Positions 1 to 9,116 of a stretch of DNA of 64,000 nt are shown piece after piece. The stretch spans positions 372,001 to 436,000 of the forward strand of contig NZ_CP054257.1 of NCBI RefSeq assembly GCF_017893945.1, read 5' to 3'. Positions within the stretch are counted from its first letter, which is position 1, and each line of letters starts with the position of its first letter. The translations under genes were made by a program, and so were the position numbers. The DNA comes from Treponema parvum. Its GTDB lineage: Bacteria > Spirochaetota > Spirochaetia > Treponematales > Treponemataceae. The notes below the pieces were generated by a model that did no database searches, had not been told where the DNA came from, and saw only the letters and a program-made list of their open reading frames with translations.

Positions 1-60
1 CTTAACGTTTCAGTTGCGGCAGGCGTCCTGCTCTATGAAATATACCGGCAAAGGTTATGA
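1..60 (+). CDS. SpoU/TrmH-family RNA 2'-O-methyltransferase, C-terminal end (partial)
   Basis: Only the last 19 codons are inside the window. Frame 1 reads LNVSVAAGVLLYEIYRQR and ends at the TGA at 58-60. This string matches the conserved C-terminal motif of SPOUT-class SpoU/TrmH methylases such as RlmB, where the N-S-V stretch lies in the trefoil knot that binds S-adenosylmethionine. The stop overlaps the next start in an ATGA arrangement, so the two genes are probably translationally coupled. The identity rests on this short motif alone; the exact RNA substrate cannot be told. Confidence 0.7.
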   Translation, partial: LNVSVAAGVLLYEIYRQRL

Positions 61-839
61 TGTTTCTTCATTATTCCTATCCCGTAACATTGGCCGTTTT
101 GTGTCCGCTTATCTTTTTAGCGGGGTTCGTCGATTCCGTTGCCGGCGGAGGCGGACTTATCTCTCTTCCCGCCTATATTTTTGCCGGTCTCCCGATCCAT
201 GTTTGTTACGGGACTAATAAGTTTGTAAACGGATTCGGCACTTTGTGTGCTTCCTTAAATTATTTTAAAAATAATTGCGTAAATGCAAGAGCCGCTCTTT
301 TCGGTACAATAGGAGCTTTGATCGGCTCAAATTTCGGTGCGCGAACCGCATTGCGCTTGTCTTCCGACGCTCTTAAAATATGCCTTCTCGTTATCCTGCC
401 TGTAGTTGTAGTATTTATGATCTTTAACCGAAGGTTCGGTTTTGAAAAGGAAAAAGCGCCGATTAAGCGGCCGATCTTTTCGGCAGGAGCATTGTTCACA
501 GGCCTTATAGTAGGCTGGTATGACGGTTTTTTCGGGCCCGGCACGGGAATGTTTTTAACGCTCATCTTGGCGGCTCTTTTGCACATGAACTTGTTGACCG
601 CGGGCGGAACCGCCAAGGTTATAAACCTTGCTTCGAACATAGGTTCTGCGGCGGCGTTTTTAGCGGCCGGCAAAGTTTTTTTTATGGTTGCGATTCCTTG
701 TATGCTCTGTTCCGTCGGCGGAAATTTTTTGGGATCCCGGTTGGCTATCAAAAACGGCGCAAAGATAATACGGCCGGTCATAGTTATAGTTTCGGTGTTA
801 TTGATCGCTCACATCGTATCAGATTTCCTTAAAGTATGA
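57..839 (+). CDS. TauE/SafE (DUF81) family membrane exporter, YfcA type
   Basis: A 260-residue polytopic inner-membrane protein with about eight hydrophobic segments. It has the two related half-repeats typical of TauE/SafE permeases: GFVDSVAGGGGLISLPAY near the N-terminus and GWYDGFFGPGTGMFL in the middle. Family members are linked to export of sulfite, sulfonates or other organic anions, but the substrate here is unknown. A purine-rich AAAGG lies just ahead of the ATG, and a second ATG follows at 60. The gene overlaps the upstream methylase by 4 bp, so it may be expressed by coupling. The next gene starts about 130 bp downstream. Confidence 0.85.
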   Translation: MMFLHYSYPVTLAVLCPLIFLAGFVDSVAGGGGLISLPAYIFAGLPIHVCYGTNKFVNGFGTLCASLNYFKNNCVNARAALFGTIGALIGSNFGARTALRLSSDALKICLLVILPVVVVFMIFNRRFGFEKEKAPIKRPIFSAGALFTGLIVGWYDGFFGPGTGMFLTLILAALLHMNLLTAGGTAKVINLASNIGSAAAFLAAGKVFFMVAIPCMLCSVGGNFLGSRLAIKNGAKIIRPVIVIVSVLLIAHIVSDFLKV

Positions 840-966
840 TATTATAAAGTATTTAGATTTAACGTCGATTAGTTCGCCGTATCGATCGATTTTAAGGCGC
901 CGGCAGGTTTTACACAGAGTTCGGCGGAAAGCCGGCCGTAAGGTAAATATGAATTTGGAGAATGAT

Positions 967-1893
967 ATGGACAAACAGGACATTGCCGCGGCAAAGGCCG
1001 CAAGAAGATCTACTCTGAAGTCTCTTAAAGCAAAACGGGAATGCCGCATTAAGGATATACAGGAAAAAGCGGCGGAAGAAATCCGGCAGGTGAATATACA
1101 GTTTTCTTCGGATCCCGAAAGATTAAAGGCAAAATACGCAGCCGACGCCGCATACAGATCGGAGCGTTCGAAGCGCAGGGCTTTAAAAGCCCAAAAAAAA
1201 GCCGAAGCTCGTATCGCCTACGAAATCAAAATGAAAAGGGAAGAAAGACTTTTTTCGTTCGGAGAAGAATTGTTCAATTCCATTACCATAGGGATCGGAG
1301 CGGGACTTTCCGTTGCGGCTCTTGTGCTTTTTATAGTGCATGCGGTAAACCTCTCTCCGGAAGCCGTTCTCGGAAGGACTGTCACAAGCTATACTTTGGC
1401 GGGTGTTTTTTTGTTTTTGCTTTATCTCATGTCGACGTTTTCACACGCGCTTTGTTCGTACAGCGCAAAAAGAGTTTTTAGAATTCTGACGTACGACTTC
1501 GCTTTTTTATATGCGTCGGCGATCATGTCCTTATTTGCTCTTGTGATAATAAGAGGCGCTGCAGGATGGCTGTTGTTCGGGCTTTGCTGGGCGCTGGCGG
1601 TTTTTTCGGTAGCCTTTTATTCTTCGCTCGAAGCAAAACCTTCCGTACGAAAAACCGGTATGCGCATCTCTGCGCTGCTATTTGCCGCGCTTTTAATCGC
1701 GGAACTGATACTGCTTAAGCCCTTGCTTACAGTTGTGCCGGTTAAACTTTTAATCCTTGCAGCAGTTTCATGTGCCGTTGCGGAGCTTTTCCACACGATG
1801 AAAAGAGTGCGCTGGACAAATTGTATTTTTCACCTGTTGATGATAATCGCAAATATATTCTGCTTTTTTACAGTGTATTCGATATTACCCTAG
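967..1893 (+). CDS. Hemolysin III (HlyIII/PAQR)-like membrane protein with charged N-terminal helix
   Basis: 308 residues. The first ~95 residues are rich in Lys, Arg, Ala and Glu and look like a long helix or coiled coil. They are followed by about seven membrane segments. The start of the membrane part (FGEELFNSITIGIGAGLS) and the STFSHAL motif resemble the HlyIII/YqfA family. Two of the usual metal-binding histidines (in STFSHAL and in CIFHLLM) are kept, but the one expected four residues before the C-terminal FH is Asn. Activity is therefore uncertain. I chose the ATG at 967 because GGAG lies 6 nt upstream; an ATG at 949 with AAGG is the alternative. It converges with the next gene, with 7 bp between the stops. 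Confidence 0.65.
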   Translation: MDKQDIAAAKAARRSTLKSLKAKRECRIKDIQEKAAEEIRQVNIQFSSDPERLKAKYAADAAYRSERSKRRALKAQKKAEARIAYEIKMKREERLFSFGEELFNSITIGIGAGLSVAALVLFIVHAVNLSPEAVLGRTVTSYTLAGVFLFLLYLMSTFSHALCSYSAKRVFRILTYDFAFLYASAIMSLFALVIIRGAAGWLLFGLCWALAVFSVAFYSSLEAKPSVRKTGMRISALLFAALLIAELILLKPLLTVVPVKLLILAAVSCAVAELFHTMKRVRWTNCIFHLLMIIANIFCFFTVYSILP

Positions 1894-1900
1894 ATCCGCG

Positions 1901-3067
1901 TCAGAATGCGTGCGTCCAAAAAAGGCCCAAGTGCCAAATGTTGTAATTAACGTCGGTGTTGACGGTTACAAACTGATATTCATAGGCTGCAGAAAGCGCA
2001 TCGGTCGAATTGATATAGTACGTCACGTTCGGCCGCACGTCGAAAATTTTTCCGCCTGTCTTTGTTGAACCGTTCTCGTCGTCGGATCCGAAGGCTAGGG
2101 AACCCCAAATGCCGAGCTTTAAATTTTCTTTTATCGTATGCGACATGTTTATTCCCGCATACAGCGCCATAGAATAGTCTTTGTTTTCATAGAATGTAAG
2201 GCCGGCTTCGGGTCGTAACGTCCATGTTTTTACGGCGAAATTTATCGCTCCGCCCAAGCCCGTTATCCTGTTGTTCTTTTTTCCGCCTATATTGTTTATT
2301 CCTATCCAGCCGTCCACAGAAATTTCATCTATGCCGAAAGAAACGCCCGTGTAAAGGTTCCCGTCGCCTGCAAAAAGACCGTTATAAGCGGCCGCTATCA
2401 ATAGTTCATCGGAAGGCGTAAAGCGCATTCCCAAATTGGCGATAAAATCGTCCGTAGAAGTGTTTGAAGGAATTGCCGCGGCGATTTCCATATAGTCTTC
2501 GACAAAGAGCCTTGCCGCCAGCGCTTCGGTAGTTTCTTCAGGAACGGAATAGGTGCTTTTTGAAAGCCTGAGGCTTTCGTTTATATAGTTTGCATAATAA
2601 ACGGCTCCGACAACGGGCGCTTGGCCGGGAAGCCCGTAAGAAAGGCCCCCGTTTTTTAGGTGGTAAGCAGCTTCCCAAGAATTTCCGCCGTGCGTCGGAG
2701 CGGGGCCGAGTTTCCAGTTAAGATAGGTTCCCATAGCCGCGTCGAAATTTTTAGCCGGCTTAAAGATAAAATTTACGTCGCTGTCCAAATATTTTAATTC
2801 CAGATGATCGAAATTTCCTTCAGAATCATCAACGGAAACCGCTCCCCATTTGAGCATGGTGTCTACGCAAAGCGGCCCTGCCGCCATGCGCGCCTGAAAA
2901 ACGTCGGCGATTTCTATTTGCCGTCTTTTAGCGTTTCCGTGTAACGGGTCTTTGTTCTGAGCGTCAAAAACCAAAGAATTTCTAAATCCGTCCGATTGCA
3001 TTATCTGCGCATAGGGAACGGCTGTAAGCGTCAGTATAAGGCAAGACAGTAAAAAACATTTTTTCAT
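1901..3067 (-). CDS. Putative outer-membrane beta-barrel protein
   Basis: 388 residues with a clear Sec signal peptide (MKKCFLLSCLILTLTAVPYA, cleaved before Q). The mature part alternates polar and hydrophobic residues, is rich in Gly, Tyr and Asn, and ends in Phe (WTHAF). These are the usual marks of an outer-membrane barrel recognised by BAM. Repeated short stretches such as AAYNGLFAGDGNLYTGVSFGI look like adjacent strands. An AGGAAT ribosome site precedes the ATG. No named family was recognised; porin or adhesin roles are only possibilities. It is divergent from aspS, which lies about 255 bp away. Confidence 0.6.
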   Translation of the reverse strand: MKKCFLLSCLILTLTAVPYAQIMQSDGFRNSLVFDAQNKDPLHGNAKRRQIEIADVFQARMAAGPLCVDTMLKWGAVSVDDSEGNFDHLELKYLDSDVNFIFKPAKNFDAAMGTYLNWKLGPAPTHGGNSWEAAYHLKNGGLSYGLPGQAPVVGAVYYANYINESLRLSKSTYSVPEETTEALAARLFVEDYMEIAAAIPSNTSTDDFIANLGMRFTPSDELLIAAAYNGLFAGDGNLYTGVSFGIDEISVDGWIGINNIGGKKNNRITGLGGAINFAVKTWTLRPEAGLTFYENKDYSMALYAGINMSHTIKENLKLGIWGSLAFGSDDENGSTKTGGKIFDVRPNVTYYINSTDALSAAYEYQFVTVNTDVNYNIWHLGLFWTHAF

Positions 3068-3092
3068 AATCTATTCCTACTTTACAATTAAA

Positions 3093-3133
3093 AATAAGCG
3101 ATGATTCGGTTTTGCCCGAAATTCGCAGTTTAA
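3093..3133. repeat. Dispersed ~40-bp intergenic repeat, copy 1
   Basis: About 40 bp with the core TTCGGTTTTGCCCGAAATT, flanked on the left by ATAAGCGATG and on the right by GCAGTT. A near-identical sequence lies at 19825-19866 upstream of ychF. The core can fold as a small hairpin (TTCGG with CCGAA). This copy sits in the divergent region between the barrel protein gene and aspS, which makes a promoter or operator role possible. Confidence 0.5.
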
Positions 3134-3322
3134 TCCAAATGCGGTTTATAATTATAGCATAATATGGCAAACTTTGTCTATTTATATACGCGGCGTTGAC
3201 ACGACAATGCGTTTTCTAAAGCCTCGGCAGGACATTCATATTGGTAAAGCGGGATCCTTAGGGGCGTCGCCCTGCAACGATATATTGAAGATGTAATGTT
3301 TTTGCTGTAAGATAACTTCATC

Positions 3323-5149
3323 ATGAAATCGACAAAACGTACAGTCACTTGCGGTCAGCTTCGCAAAGCCGACGCCGGAAAAACGGTTGTTTTAAATGGA
3401 TGGGTTCACCGTACCAGAGATCTGGGCGGTATTTTTTTTATAACGCTGCGCGACCGCTACGGTATCACACAGATTGTCGCGGACGTCGACGCTCCGCCCG
3501 AAGTTAAAAAAGTCGCCGCGGAATTAAAGAGCGAATATTGCATTGCCGTAGAAGGCAAAGTTCGCATCCGCACAGAAAAAGACGTTAACGTCGACATGGA
3601 AACGGGAGAGATCGAGATCGAGGCGAAAGAAATCGAAATTTTTACAGCTAGCGATCCATTGCCGTTTTCTATTGACGAAGTGCGGCAAAAAGACGGATCC
3701 GTTGTTTTGCCTAACGACGACCTGCGTTTGCGGTACCGGTATCTGGATCTCAGGCGCGCTCCCATGCAATACAATATCGCCTTGCGCGCAAAATTGACGC
3801 TTGCGGTGCGGAACTATCTGTATGAAAAAGGCTTTTATGAAATTGAAACGCCGACTTTTATAAAATCCACGCCCGAAGGCGCTCGCGATTACCTTGTCCC
3901 TTCGCGCATACACCCCGGAAAATTTTACTCGCTACCGCAAAGTCCGCAGCTTTACAAACAACTTCTCATGGTTTCAGGCTTTGACAAATATTTTCAGATA
4001 GCCAGATGTTACCGCGACGAAGACGCCAGAGGCGACCGCCAGCCGGAATTCACTCAGATCGATATGGAAATGAGCTTTACGGACAGGGAAGAAGTTCTTG
4101 AAACGACGGAAGGGCTTATGAATTATGTTTTTAAAAAGATTTTGAACTATGAGCTGCCCGTCCGTTTTGACCGCATAACGTGGGAGGACGCCTTTGACGT
4201 TTACGGAACCGACAAACCCGATCTGCGCTTCGGTCTTAAAATGCAGGACGCAGCTTTTATGGCAGGCTTAGCGGATTTTAATGCGTTTAAAGCCGGCGGA
4301 GCCGCAGCCGGTAAAAGCGTGGAGCGGCATAAAAGAAGCGCAATTAAAGCCTTGGTACTGGAAGGGCAGGCCGAGCATTACAGCCGCAAGATGATAGAAG
4401 CCCTTGAAGAAAAGGCAAAGATCTATAAGGCTAAGGGGCTTGCGTGGGTTAAGGTAAATCAGGACGGGAATTTTGAAGGCGGCATAAGCAAATTTTATGC
4501 GGGAAAGGAAAAAGAAATTCTTTTAAAACTTGGAGCAAAAAAAGGAGACCTGATTCTTTTTGTTTCGGATGAAAAGTGGCAGACGGCGTGCGTCGCGCTA
4601 GGCGCCGTGCGCAGCCAGCTTGGAAAAGACCTCAACCTATACAACCCCGCCGACAAATTCCACTTTGCGTGGATCATAGATTTTCCGTATTTTGCATGGA
4701 ACGAAGATGAAAACAAATGGGATACGGAACACCACATGTTTACTTTGCCGCAAAAACAGTACTGGCCTGTTTTGGAAAGCGATCCTGCGAGCGTAAAAGG
4801 CGATCTTTACGATCTTGTCATGAACGGTTATGAGATCGCTTCAGGCTCAATGAGGATTAACGATCCCTCCTTGCAGGAAAGAATTTTTAAAATAGTCGGC
4901 TACAGCAAAGAGCGTGCCGAAAAAGCGTTCGGTTTTCTTGTAAACGCATTTAAATTCGGGGCGCCGCCTCACGGGGGAATAGCGCCGGGGCTCGACAGGC
5001 TTGCTATGCTTATGTGTCAGGCGGATTCCATAAAGGAAGTGATAGCCTTTCCCAAGAATAATTTGGCGCAAAGTCCCATGGATGACTGTCCGAGCTTTGT
5101 CGATAAGGCTCAGCTCGACGAATTGCACATAAAGATATGCGAATCATAA
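3323..5149 (+). CDS. aspS: Aspartyl-tRNA synthetase
   Basis: 608 residues, normal for the bacterial type. It charges tRNA-Asp (or tRNA-Asp/Asn in non-discriminating forms) with aspartate in the cytoplasm. It has an N-terminal OB-fold anticodon-binding domain (GWVHRTRDLGGIFFITLRD), then the class II catalytic core with motif 1 near RYRYLDLRR, motif 2 (FQIARCYRDEDARGDRQPEF) and motif 3 (GGIAPGLDRLAM). The bacterial GAD insertion lies between motifs 2 and 3 (about residues 300-400). No strong Shine-Dalgarno precedes the ATG; a TAAGAT -10-like box lies 9 nt upstream. The last codons overlap apbE by 13 bp. Confidence 0.97.
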   Translation: MKSTKRTVTCGQLRKADAGKTVVLNGWVHRTRDLGGIFFITLRDRYGITQIVADVDAPPEVKKVAAELKSEYCIAVEGKVRIRTEKDVNVDMETGEIEIEAKEIEIFTASDPLPFSIDEVRQKDGSVVLPNDDLRLRYRYLDLRRAPMQYNIALRAKLTLAVRNYLYEKGFYEIETPTFIKSTPEGARDYLVPSRIHPGKFYSLPQSPQLYKQLLMVSGFDKYFQIARCYRDEDARGDRQPEFTQIDMEMSFTDREEVLETTEGLMNYVFKKILNYELPVRFDRITWEDAFDVYGTDKPDLRFGLKMQDAAFMAGLADFNAFKAGGAAAGKSVERHKRSAIKALVLEGQAEHYSRKMIEALEEKAKIYKAKGLAWVKVNQDGNFEGGISKFYAGKEKEILLKLGAKKGDLILFVSDEKWQTACVALGAVRSQLGKDLNLYNPADKFHFAWIIDFPYFAWNEDENKWDTEHHMFTLPQKQYWPVLESDPASVKGDLYDLVMNGYEIASGSMRINDPSLQERIFKIVGYSKERAEKAFGFLVNAFKFGAPPHGGIAPGLDRLAMLMCQADSIKEVIAFPKNNLAQSPMDDCPSFVDKAQLDELHIKICES

Positions 5150-6360
5150 AAAAAAATCATTCTACGGTTTTATATAAGACTCTTTTTGCAGCGTTTTCTG
5201 CGGCTTTTTTATTCCTCGCTTTTTCCTGCAAGCGGGCGGAATCGCCCCAAGCGGAGCTGATTTTCGGAACTATCTGTTCTATAAATGCATATGAAGACGG
5301 AACAAAGGCCGTTTACGACGAAATATTCGCCCGTCTGCGTTCCATTGACGCCCTGTTCAGCACTACAAAACCTTCTTCGGAAATAGAAAAAATAAACGCA
5401 GCCGCCGGCGTTACGGGTGTAGAAGTTTCGGAAGAAGTGATTGCCGTTCTGAAGGTTGCTCTTGCCTTTTCGCGCATTACCGACGGCGCCTTCGATCCCA
5501 CGATCGGTCCCGTTGTAAAACTTTGGGGCATAAACACGGAACACGAGCGGATTCCTGAAAAAGAAGAATTGGACGGCGCTTTAAAACTTGTAGGATGGAA
5601 AAACGTAAAAATTGACGGGAATACGGTTTTTTTGCCGGAAAAAGGAATGCGGCTGGATTTAGGGGGAATAGTAAAAGGCTATGCCGCCGACGCCGTAACG
5701 CACATATTGAAAGACAGAAAAGTAGCGTGCGCCGTGATCGACTTGGGTGGCAACGTCTACGTCTGGGGGCAAAAAAAAGACAAGAGCTTGTGGCGGGTGG
5801 GAATAAAAAATCCCAATGATCCTGAAGGAGAACCCAAAATCGTCTTATCTTTGCCGGAGTCTACGGTAGTTACAAGCGGAGTTTATGAGCGTTATTTTAT
5901 TGAAGACGGAGTACGCTATCATCATATAATAAATCCGAAAACAGGTTATCCTGAAAACAATGAATTGACTTCGGTTTCCGTCATTTGCAGGTCAAGCATC
6001 GCGGCCGACGCTCTTTCGACGAGCCTTTTTATTTTAGGAAAAGAAAAAGGTTTTCAGCTTATAGACCGCATCGTAAAAAGCGCGGCCTCAGCCGCTTCTA
6101 AAGATTCAACAAGCGATTCGGCATCGGATGATGAGCCTCCGGCCGACTTCGGTCAAAAAACCGTGCAAAAAAAGGACAGAGTTTCCGACGGGATGGGAAT
6201 GTGGCTTTTTAACGGCGTTTCGGGAGAAGAACATGTTTTGGATGTCCTTGAAAACGGACTTCCCCTGCTTCCGCCCATGAAAGACCTTCCCCCTCTCGGA
6301 GCGGTTTTTATAGATGCCGAAGGAAAAATCTTCGCCACGGACGGTTTTAAAGGCATATAA
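5137..6360 (+). CDS. apbE: ApbE-family FAD:protein FMN transferase (lipoprotein)
   Basis: 407 residues. ApbE transfers FMN from FAD onto Thr of partner proteins such as RnfG/NqrC-like redox subunits, outside the inner membrane. The N-terminus is a signal sequence ending FLAFSC, a relaxed spirochaete-type lipobox. Family motifs are visible: LDLGGIVKGYAADAV, AVIDLGGNVYVWG, HHIINPKTGYP and the metal-site region ADALSTSLFILG. A Ser/Ala/Asp-rich stretch at about residues 312-350 interrupts the C-terminal part and looks like a flexible insertion. It starts inside the 3' end of aspS, so translation is probably coupled. No flavoprotein partner lies nearby. Confidence 0.9.
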   Translation: MRIIKKNHSTVLYKTLFAAFSAAFLFLAFSCKRAESPQAELIFGTICSINAYEDGTKAVYDEIFARLRSIDALFSTTKPSSEIEKINAAAGVTGVEVSEEVIAVLKVALAFSRITDGAFDPTIGPVVKLWGINTEHERIPEKEELDGALKLVGWKNVKIDGNTVFLPEKGMRLDLGGIVKGYAADAVTHILKDRKVACAVIDLGGNVYVWGQKKDKSLWRVGIKNPNDPEGEPKIVLSLPESTVVTSGVYERYFIEDGVRYHHIINPKTGYPENNELTSVSVICRSSIAADALSTSLFILGKEKGFQLIDRIVKSAASAASKDSTSDSASDDEPPADFGQKTVQKKDRVSDGMGMWLFNGVSGEEHVLDVLENGLPLLPPMKDLPPLGAVFIDAEGKIFATDGFKGI

Positions 6361-6466
6361 ACTTTTAGCAGGGAGTGGCGGCTCGTCGCCGGCAACCCCG
6401 GCTCTTTAGGCTGCCGACGGAACCATGCCGACCGTCGCCGAAAACTCCGTTTGCGCGCAACGCACA

Positions 6467-7696
6467 TTAAATAAAGCTGCTTAATTCCTTGTGATGAATT
6501 TGTTTGGTCTTTATTGCAATGATATATGTTCCGAACATTGCCGTTATCGCGTCGAAGGCTGCGGCAAAGGAACCTATTATTACTGCGGCGGGTTTTAAAA
6601 GAAGGTGCCCCGTCTCGAAGCCCCTGCCGTACATTGCTCCTAAAACCGTAAGGGCGAAAAAAGTTCCTCCCGTCGGCATGTTGCCGAGTACGAATGAGAG
6701 CAAAAACGACAGAGAAGTAAGCCATAACAAATCGAAAAAACCTATGCTCAGGCTTGAATACGAGCGCCATATCAGGATAAAGCTGACGATAGTTACAAGC
6801 GACGAGCCTCCGCGCGCAAATATCGAAAACAACGGAGCTGAAAAAGCGTTTATTCTTCGCTGTTCGCCGAGGCTTTCTTTACCGTGTCGTATTATTAGAG
6901 GCAATGTTATATTGGTGTTTCCCGAAAAAAACGCAGTTAGCAGGGCTGCGATTGAAGCGTACAACACGCGATACGGATGCGGGTCATGGCACAAAAAGTA
7001 CAAAACCGCCGGGTAAACTATGAGCGAAACGAAAAGCAGGTTGCCCAACAAGATCAATATCAGCGGCGTAAATGTTCCCTGCGCGATTACGCTGCGGAAC
7101 TGGATCGCCCATGAGATCGTTACGGCTATAATTCCTATGGAAAAAATTTCCATAAAAAAGACCATAACAAGGTAGCATACCCTTGAAAAAGAATCCGCAA
7201 GAGAAACTATCTGCCTGGAAACGGAGCGGTCGTAGCTGCAGGCAATTCCTATTACCAATGAAAATATAAAGACCGGCAATAAAAAAAGACCGTCGGAAAG
7301 CGAAGACAGAGAAGAAGACGGGAGCGCCTTCCGTATGAGATCCGAAATATCCAAAACCGTTACGGATGAAAGTTTTTCTACGGTGATGGGAATGCGCGGT
7401 AATTTTATGAATATGACTGAAAACAAGCCTATGAATGTGAGCAGCAAGGACGAACCTATTATGATTATTGCCGTCCAAAAGGCCGATTTCAGAAGCATTT
7501 TTGAATCGGCAAGGTTAAAGGCCGAAATTATTACGGAAGACGTTAAAAGCGGAATGAGAATGTAAAAACCCAGCCGCAAAAATATTTCGGCGATAAAAGA
7601 AACGGTTGCGAGCGTCTGCGGAGATGATGAAGGAAATGCGAAAGACGCTATAAAGCCCAATATCGCGCCCAATAGATATTTTATCCATATTTTCAT
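6467..7696 (-). CDS. SDF-family (dicarboxylate/amino acid:cation symporter) transporter
   Basis: 409 residues with multiple membrane helices. The GNTNITLPLIIRHG segment and the later SAPLFSIFARGGSSL region fit the re-entrant loops of SDF (GltP/DctA) symporters, which take up glutamate, aspartate or C4-dicarboxylates with Na+ or H+. The exact substrate is not predictable. I chose the ATG at 7696 rather than an in-frame upstream start because the extra 47 residues are non-conserved and run into the insertion sequence. There is no Shine-Dalgarno; a TATAAT lies exactly 6 nt before this ATG, suggesting a leaderless mRNA. The gene converges with apbE. Confidence 0.82.
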   Translation of the reverse strand: MKIWIKYLLGAILGFIASFAFPSSSPQTLATVSFIAEIFLRLGFYILIPLLTSSVIISAFNLADSKMLLKSAFWTAIIIIGSSLLLTFIGLFSVIFIKLPRIPITVEKLSSVTVLDISDLIRKALPSSSLSSLSDGLFLLPVFIFSLVIGIACSYDRSVSRQIVSLADSFSRVCYLVMVFFMEIFSIGIIAVTISWAIQFRSVIAQGTFTPLILILLGNLLFVSLIVYPAVLYFLCHDPHPYRVLYASIAALLTAFFSGNTNITLPLIIRHGKESLGEQRRINAFSAPLFSIFARGGSSLVTIVSFILIWRSYSSLSIGFFDLLWLTSLSFLLSFVLGNMPTGGTFFALTVLGAMYGRGFETGHLLLKPAAVIIGSFAAAFDAITAMFGTYIIAIKTKQIHHKELSSFI

Positions 7697-7702
7697 ATAA
7701 AA

Positions 7703-7731
7703 ATTATACCAGAATGAGTTACGCCGTGCAA
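7703..7731 (-). promoter_or_regulatory. Promoter of the SDF symporter (leaderless type)
   Basis: On the minus strand TTGCAC, 17 bp, TATAAT (perfect -10 at 7703-7708), then 6 nt to the ATG at 7696. Transcription starting about 7 nt after the -10 would begin at the A of the start codon. The -35 box is weak (TTG only). The insertion sequence begins less than 30 bp upstream of it, leaving the promoter intact. Confidence 0.55.
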
Positions 7732-7742
7732 ATACGATACGC

Positions 7743-7757
7743 GAGGCAATGCGGAAT
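7743..7757. repeat. Target-site duplication, left copy
   Basis: GAGGCAATGCGGAAT is repeated exactly at 9117-9131 on the other side of the insertion sequence. The match can be read as 15 or 16 bp, and extends to 20 bp with one mismatch. Such a long duplication is expected for ISTde1-like elements of the IS1202 group. Confidence 0.75.
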
Positions 7758-9116
7758 ACGTATTTCCTCAAATAAAAATCTAACCCAAATGATTTAGGTT
7801 CCTCAAGTAAAAATCTAACCGTAGCTATTTTGACCAAGGGACAGCCATAGAGATAAGCGTACTTTGGAGCTGTTGTGTTTTCTCAAGCAGCAGTTGCAAA
7901 TCCAAGTTGACCATTCTCCGTCTCAGTTCCTCTTTTTCAGCAGGGCTCAGTTCCTTGCTTTCCATAAGCCTTCGGTAAGGAGTCTTAGCAGTATCATATT
8001 TTTTTATAACCTTTGCGTCTATTCGTGCCTTAGCGATAATCTTCATCGAAGGGAAAAAAAAGTTGACGAGCTTGTTATAGTATTCATACAGTTCTGCCAT
8101 GACTTCTCGTGTTTCTTCTCCTTCAAAGCGGTAATAGCCGACAATTCTTCGTACCACACTGTCATTTTTCTGCTCGACAAAGCAATTGTCATTCTTTTTG
8201 TATTCTCTACCTCTGGTAAATACAACCTTATGCTCTTGGCACCATTGCAACAGCTGAGTATTTTTGAACTCACCTCCGTTATCACTGTCGATGCCTTTCA
8301 TCTTAAACGGTAATTTTTCTTTTACATCATCGACCGCTTCTTTTGTCCAGCGTTGGGCTTTGTTCAAAAGAGCTCTGTTTTCCGTCCATCCTGAATGCAC
8401 GTCGGTGAGTGTGAGCGTACAAACATACTGACCTTCGCTCCTCATACCGCAATGAGCGACCGTGTCGGCTTCAAAAAAGCCTGGTTTTTTCTCGTCCCAA
8501 TTGAAATAGGTGCGTATGGGAATAAGCTTATTCAGATTTTTTGCAGGACGTGTGGTCGAAATACCGCGGATTGAATGTTTTGGGATTTCCGGCTTGAGAA
8601 TCCTTGCGACCGTTGCGCTTGATATGGCGCTTAGTTTAAGCTTGAGTTGTTCATCATAGCCTGCCTTTTGAGCAAAGTAGTCGATGTTGTCGCGGATGAA
8701 CGGAACAAGGCGTTTTGCACACAGATACATCGATAAAATCCACAGGCGAATAACTTCCTGTTGTACGTCTTGACAGTAGTATTTTTCATAGCGCCGCTTT
8801 TTGCGTACTTTCGTAATGACCTGCACGCTCTTTTTTTCAACGTTGTTAAAGTGTGTTATTTTTATGTACGCCGTGTTTTTCAAAATGTGGATGGCATACT
8901 TTCGGTTGTAGCCGGTGGTCGCAATGAACTCATCGATGATTTTCGTCTTGTGCTTTTTGCTTGCCGTACAGTAGCGTTTTGCCGTTTCTTCGGTTAATTT
9001 CTGTTTCGTTTTCATGTCTAACCCCATTTTGCCCTTCCTTCGGGCTTCTATTGTGACTCAGATTTGGGTTAGATTTTTACGTGATTCACCGCTTTTTTTT
9101 CGGTTAGATTTTACGT
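7758..9116 (-). mobile_element. Insertion sequence, IS1202 family (ISTde1-like)
   Basis: A ~1.36-kb element with one transposase gene, flanked by a 15-16 bp direct repeat. Both tips read ACGTA inward. Each end carries two copies of a subterminal motif containing TAAAATCTAACC or TAAAAATCTAACC: at about 7767-7786 and 7802-7819 on the left, and, inverted, at about 9066-9082 and 9101-9120 on the right. These are probable transposase-binding sites. The long duplication and rve-type transposase fit the ISTde1 subgroup of the IS1202 family, named for a Treponema denticola element; this assignment is from memory. The element looks intact and therefore recent. It lies between the SDF symporter and a degenerate SDR gene. 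Confidence 0.8.
7825..9027 (-). CDS. DDE transposase with integrase (rve) core, IS1202/ISTde1-like
   Basis: 400 residues. The first ~150 residues are basic and helix-turn-helix-like, then comes an RNase H-fold integrase core. The catalytic triad can be read as Asp in FFEADTVAHCG, Asp in GIDSDNGGEFKN and Glu in FVEQKNDSVVRR. The C-terminus is rich in Glu, Arg and Leu. The start at 9027 is supported by a strong GAAGGAAGGG ribosome site about 5 nt upstream; an ATG four codons later is less well placed. The reading frame is uninterrupted, so the element may still be active. It occupies nearly the whole insertion sequence. Confidence 0.9.
   Translation of the reverse strand: MGLDMKTKQKLTEETAKRYCTASKKHKTKIIDEFIATTGYNRKYAIHILKNTAYIKITHFNNVEKKSVQVITKVRKKRRYEKYYCQDVQQEVIRLWILSMYLCAKRLVPFIRDNIDYFAQKAGYDEQLKLKLSAISSATVARILKPEIPKHSIRGISTTRPAKNLNKLIPIRTYFNWDEKKPGFFEADTVAHCGMRSEGQYVCTLTLTDVHSGWTENRALLNKAQRWTKEAVDDVKEKLPFKMKGIDSDNGGEFKNTQLLQWCQEHKVVFTRGREYKKNDNCFVEQKNDSVVRRIVGYYRFEGEETREVMAELYEYYNKLVNFFFPSMKIIAKARIDAKVIKKYDTAKTPYRRLMESKELSPAEKEELRRRMVNLDLQLLLEKTQQLQSTLISMAVPWSK

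Noticed and set aside
6361..6466. GC-rich convergent region between apbE and the symporter as a terminator
   Set aside because: Several short complementary stretches exist but no stem is followed by a T-run on either strand.
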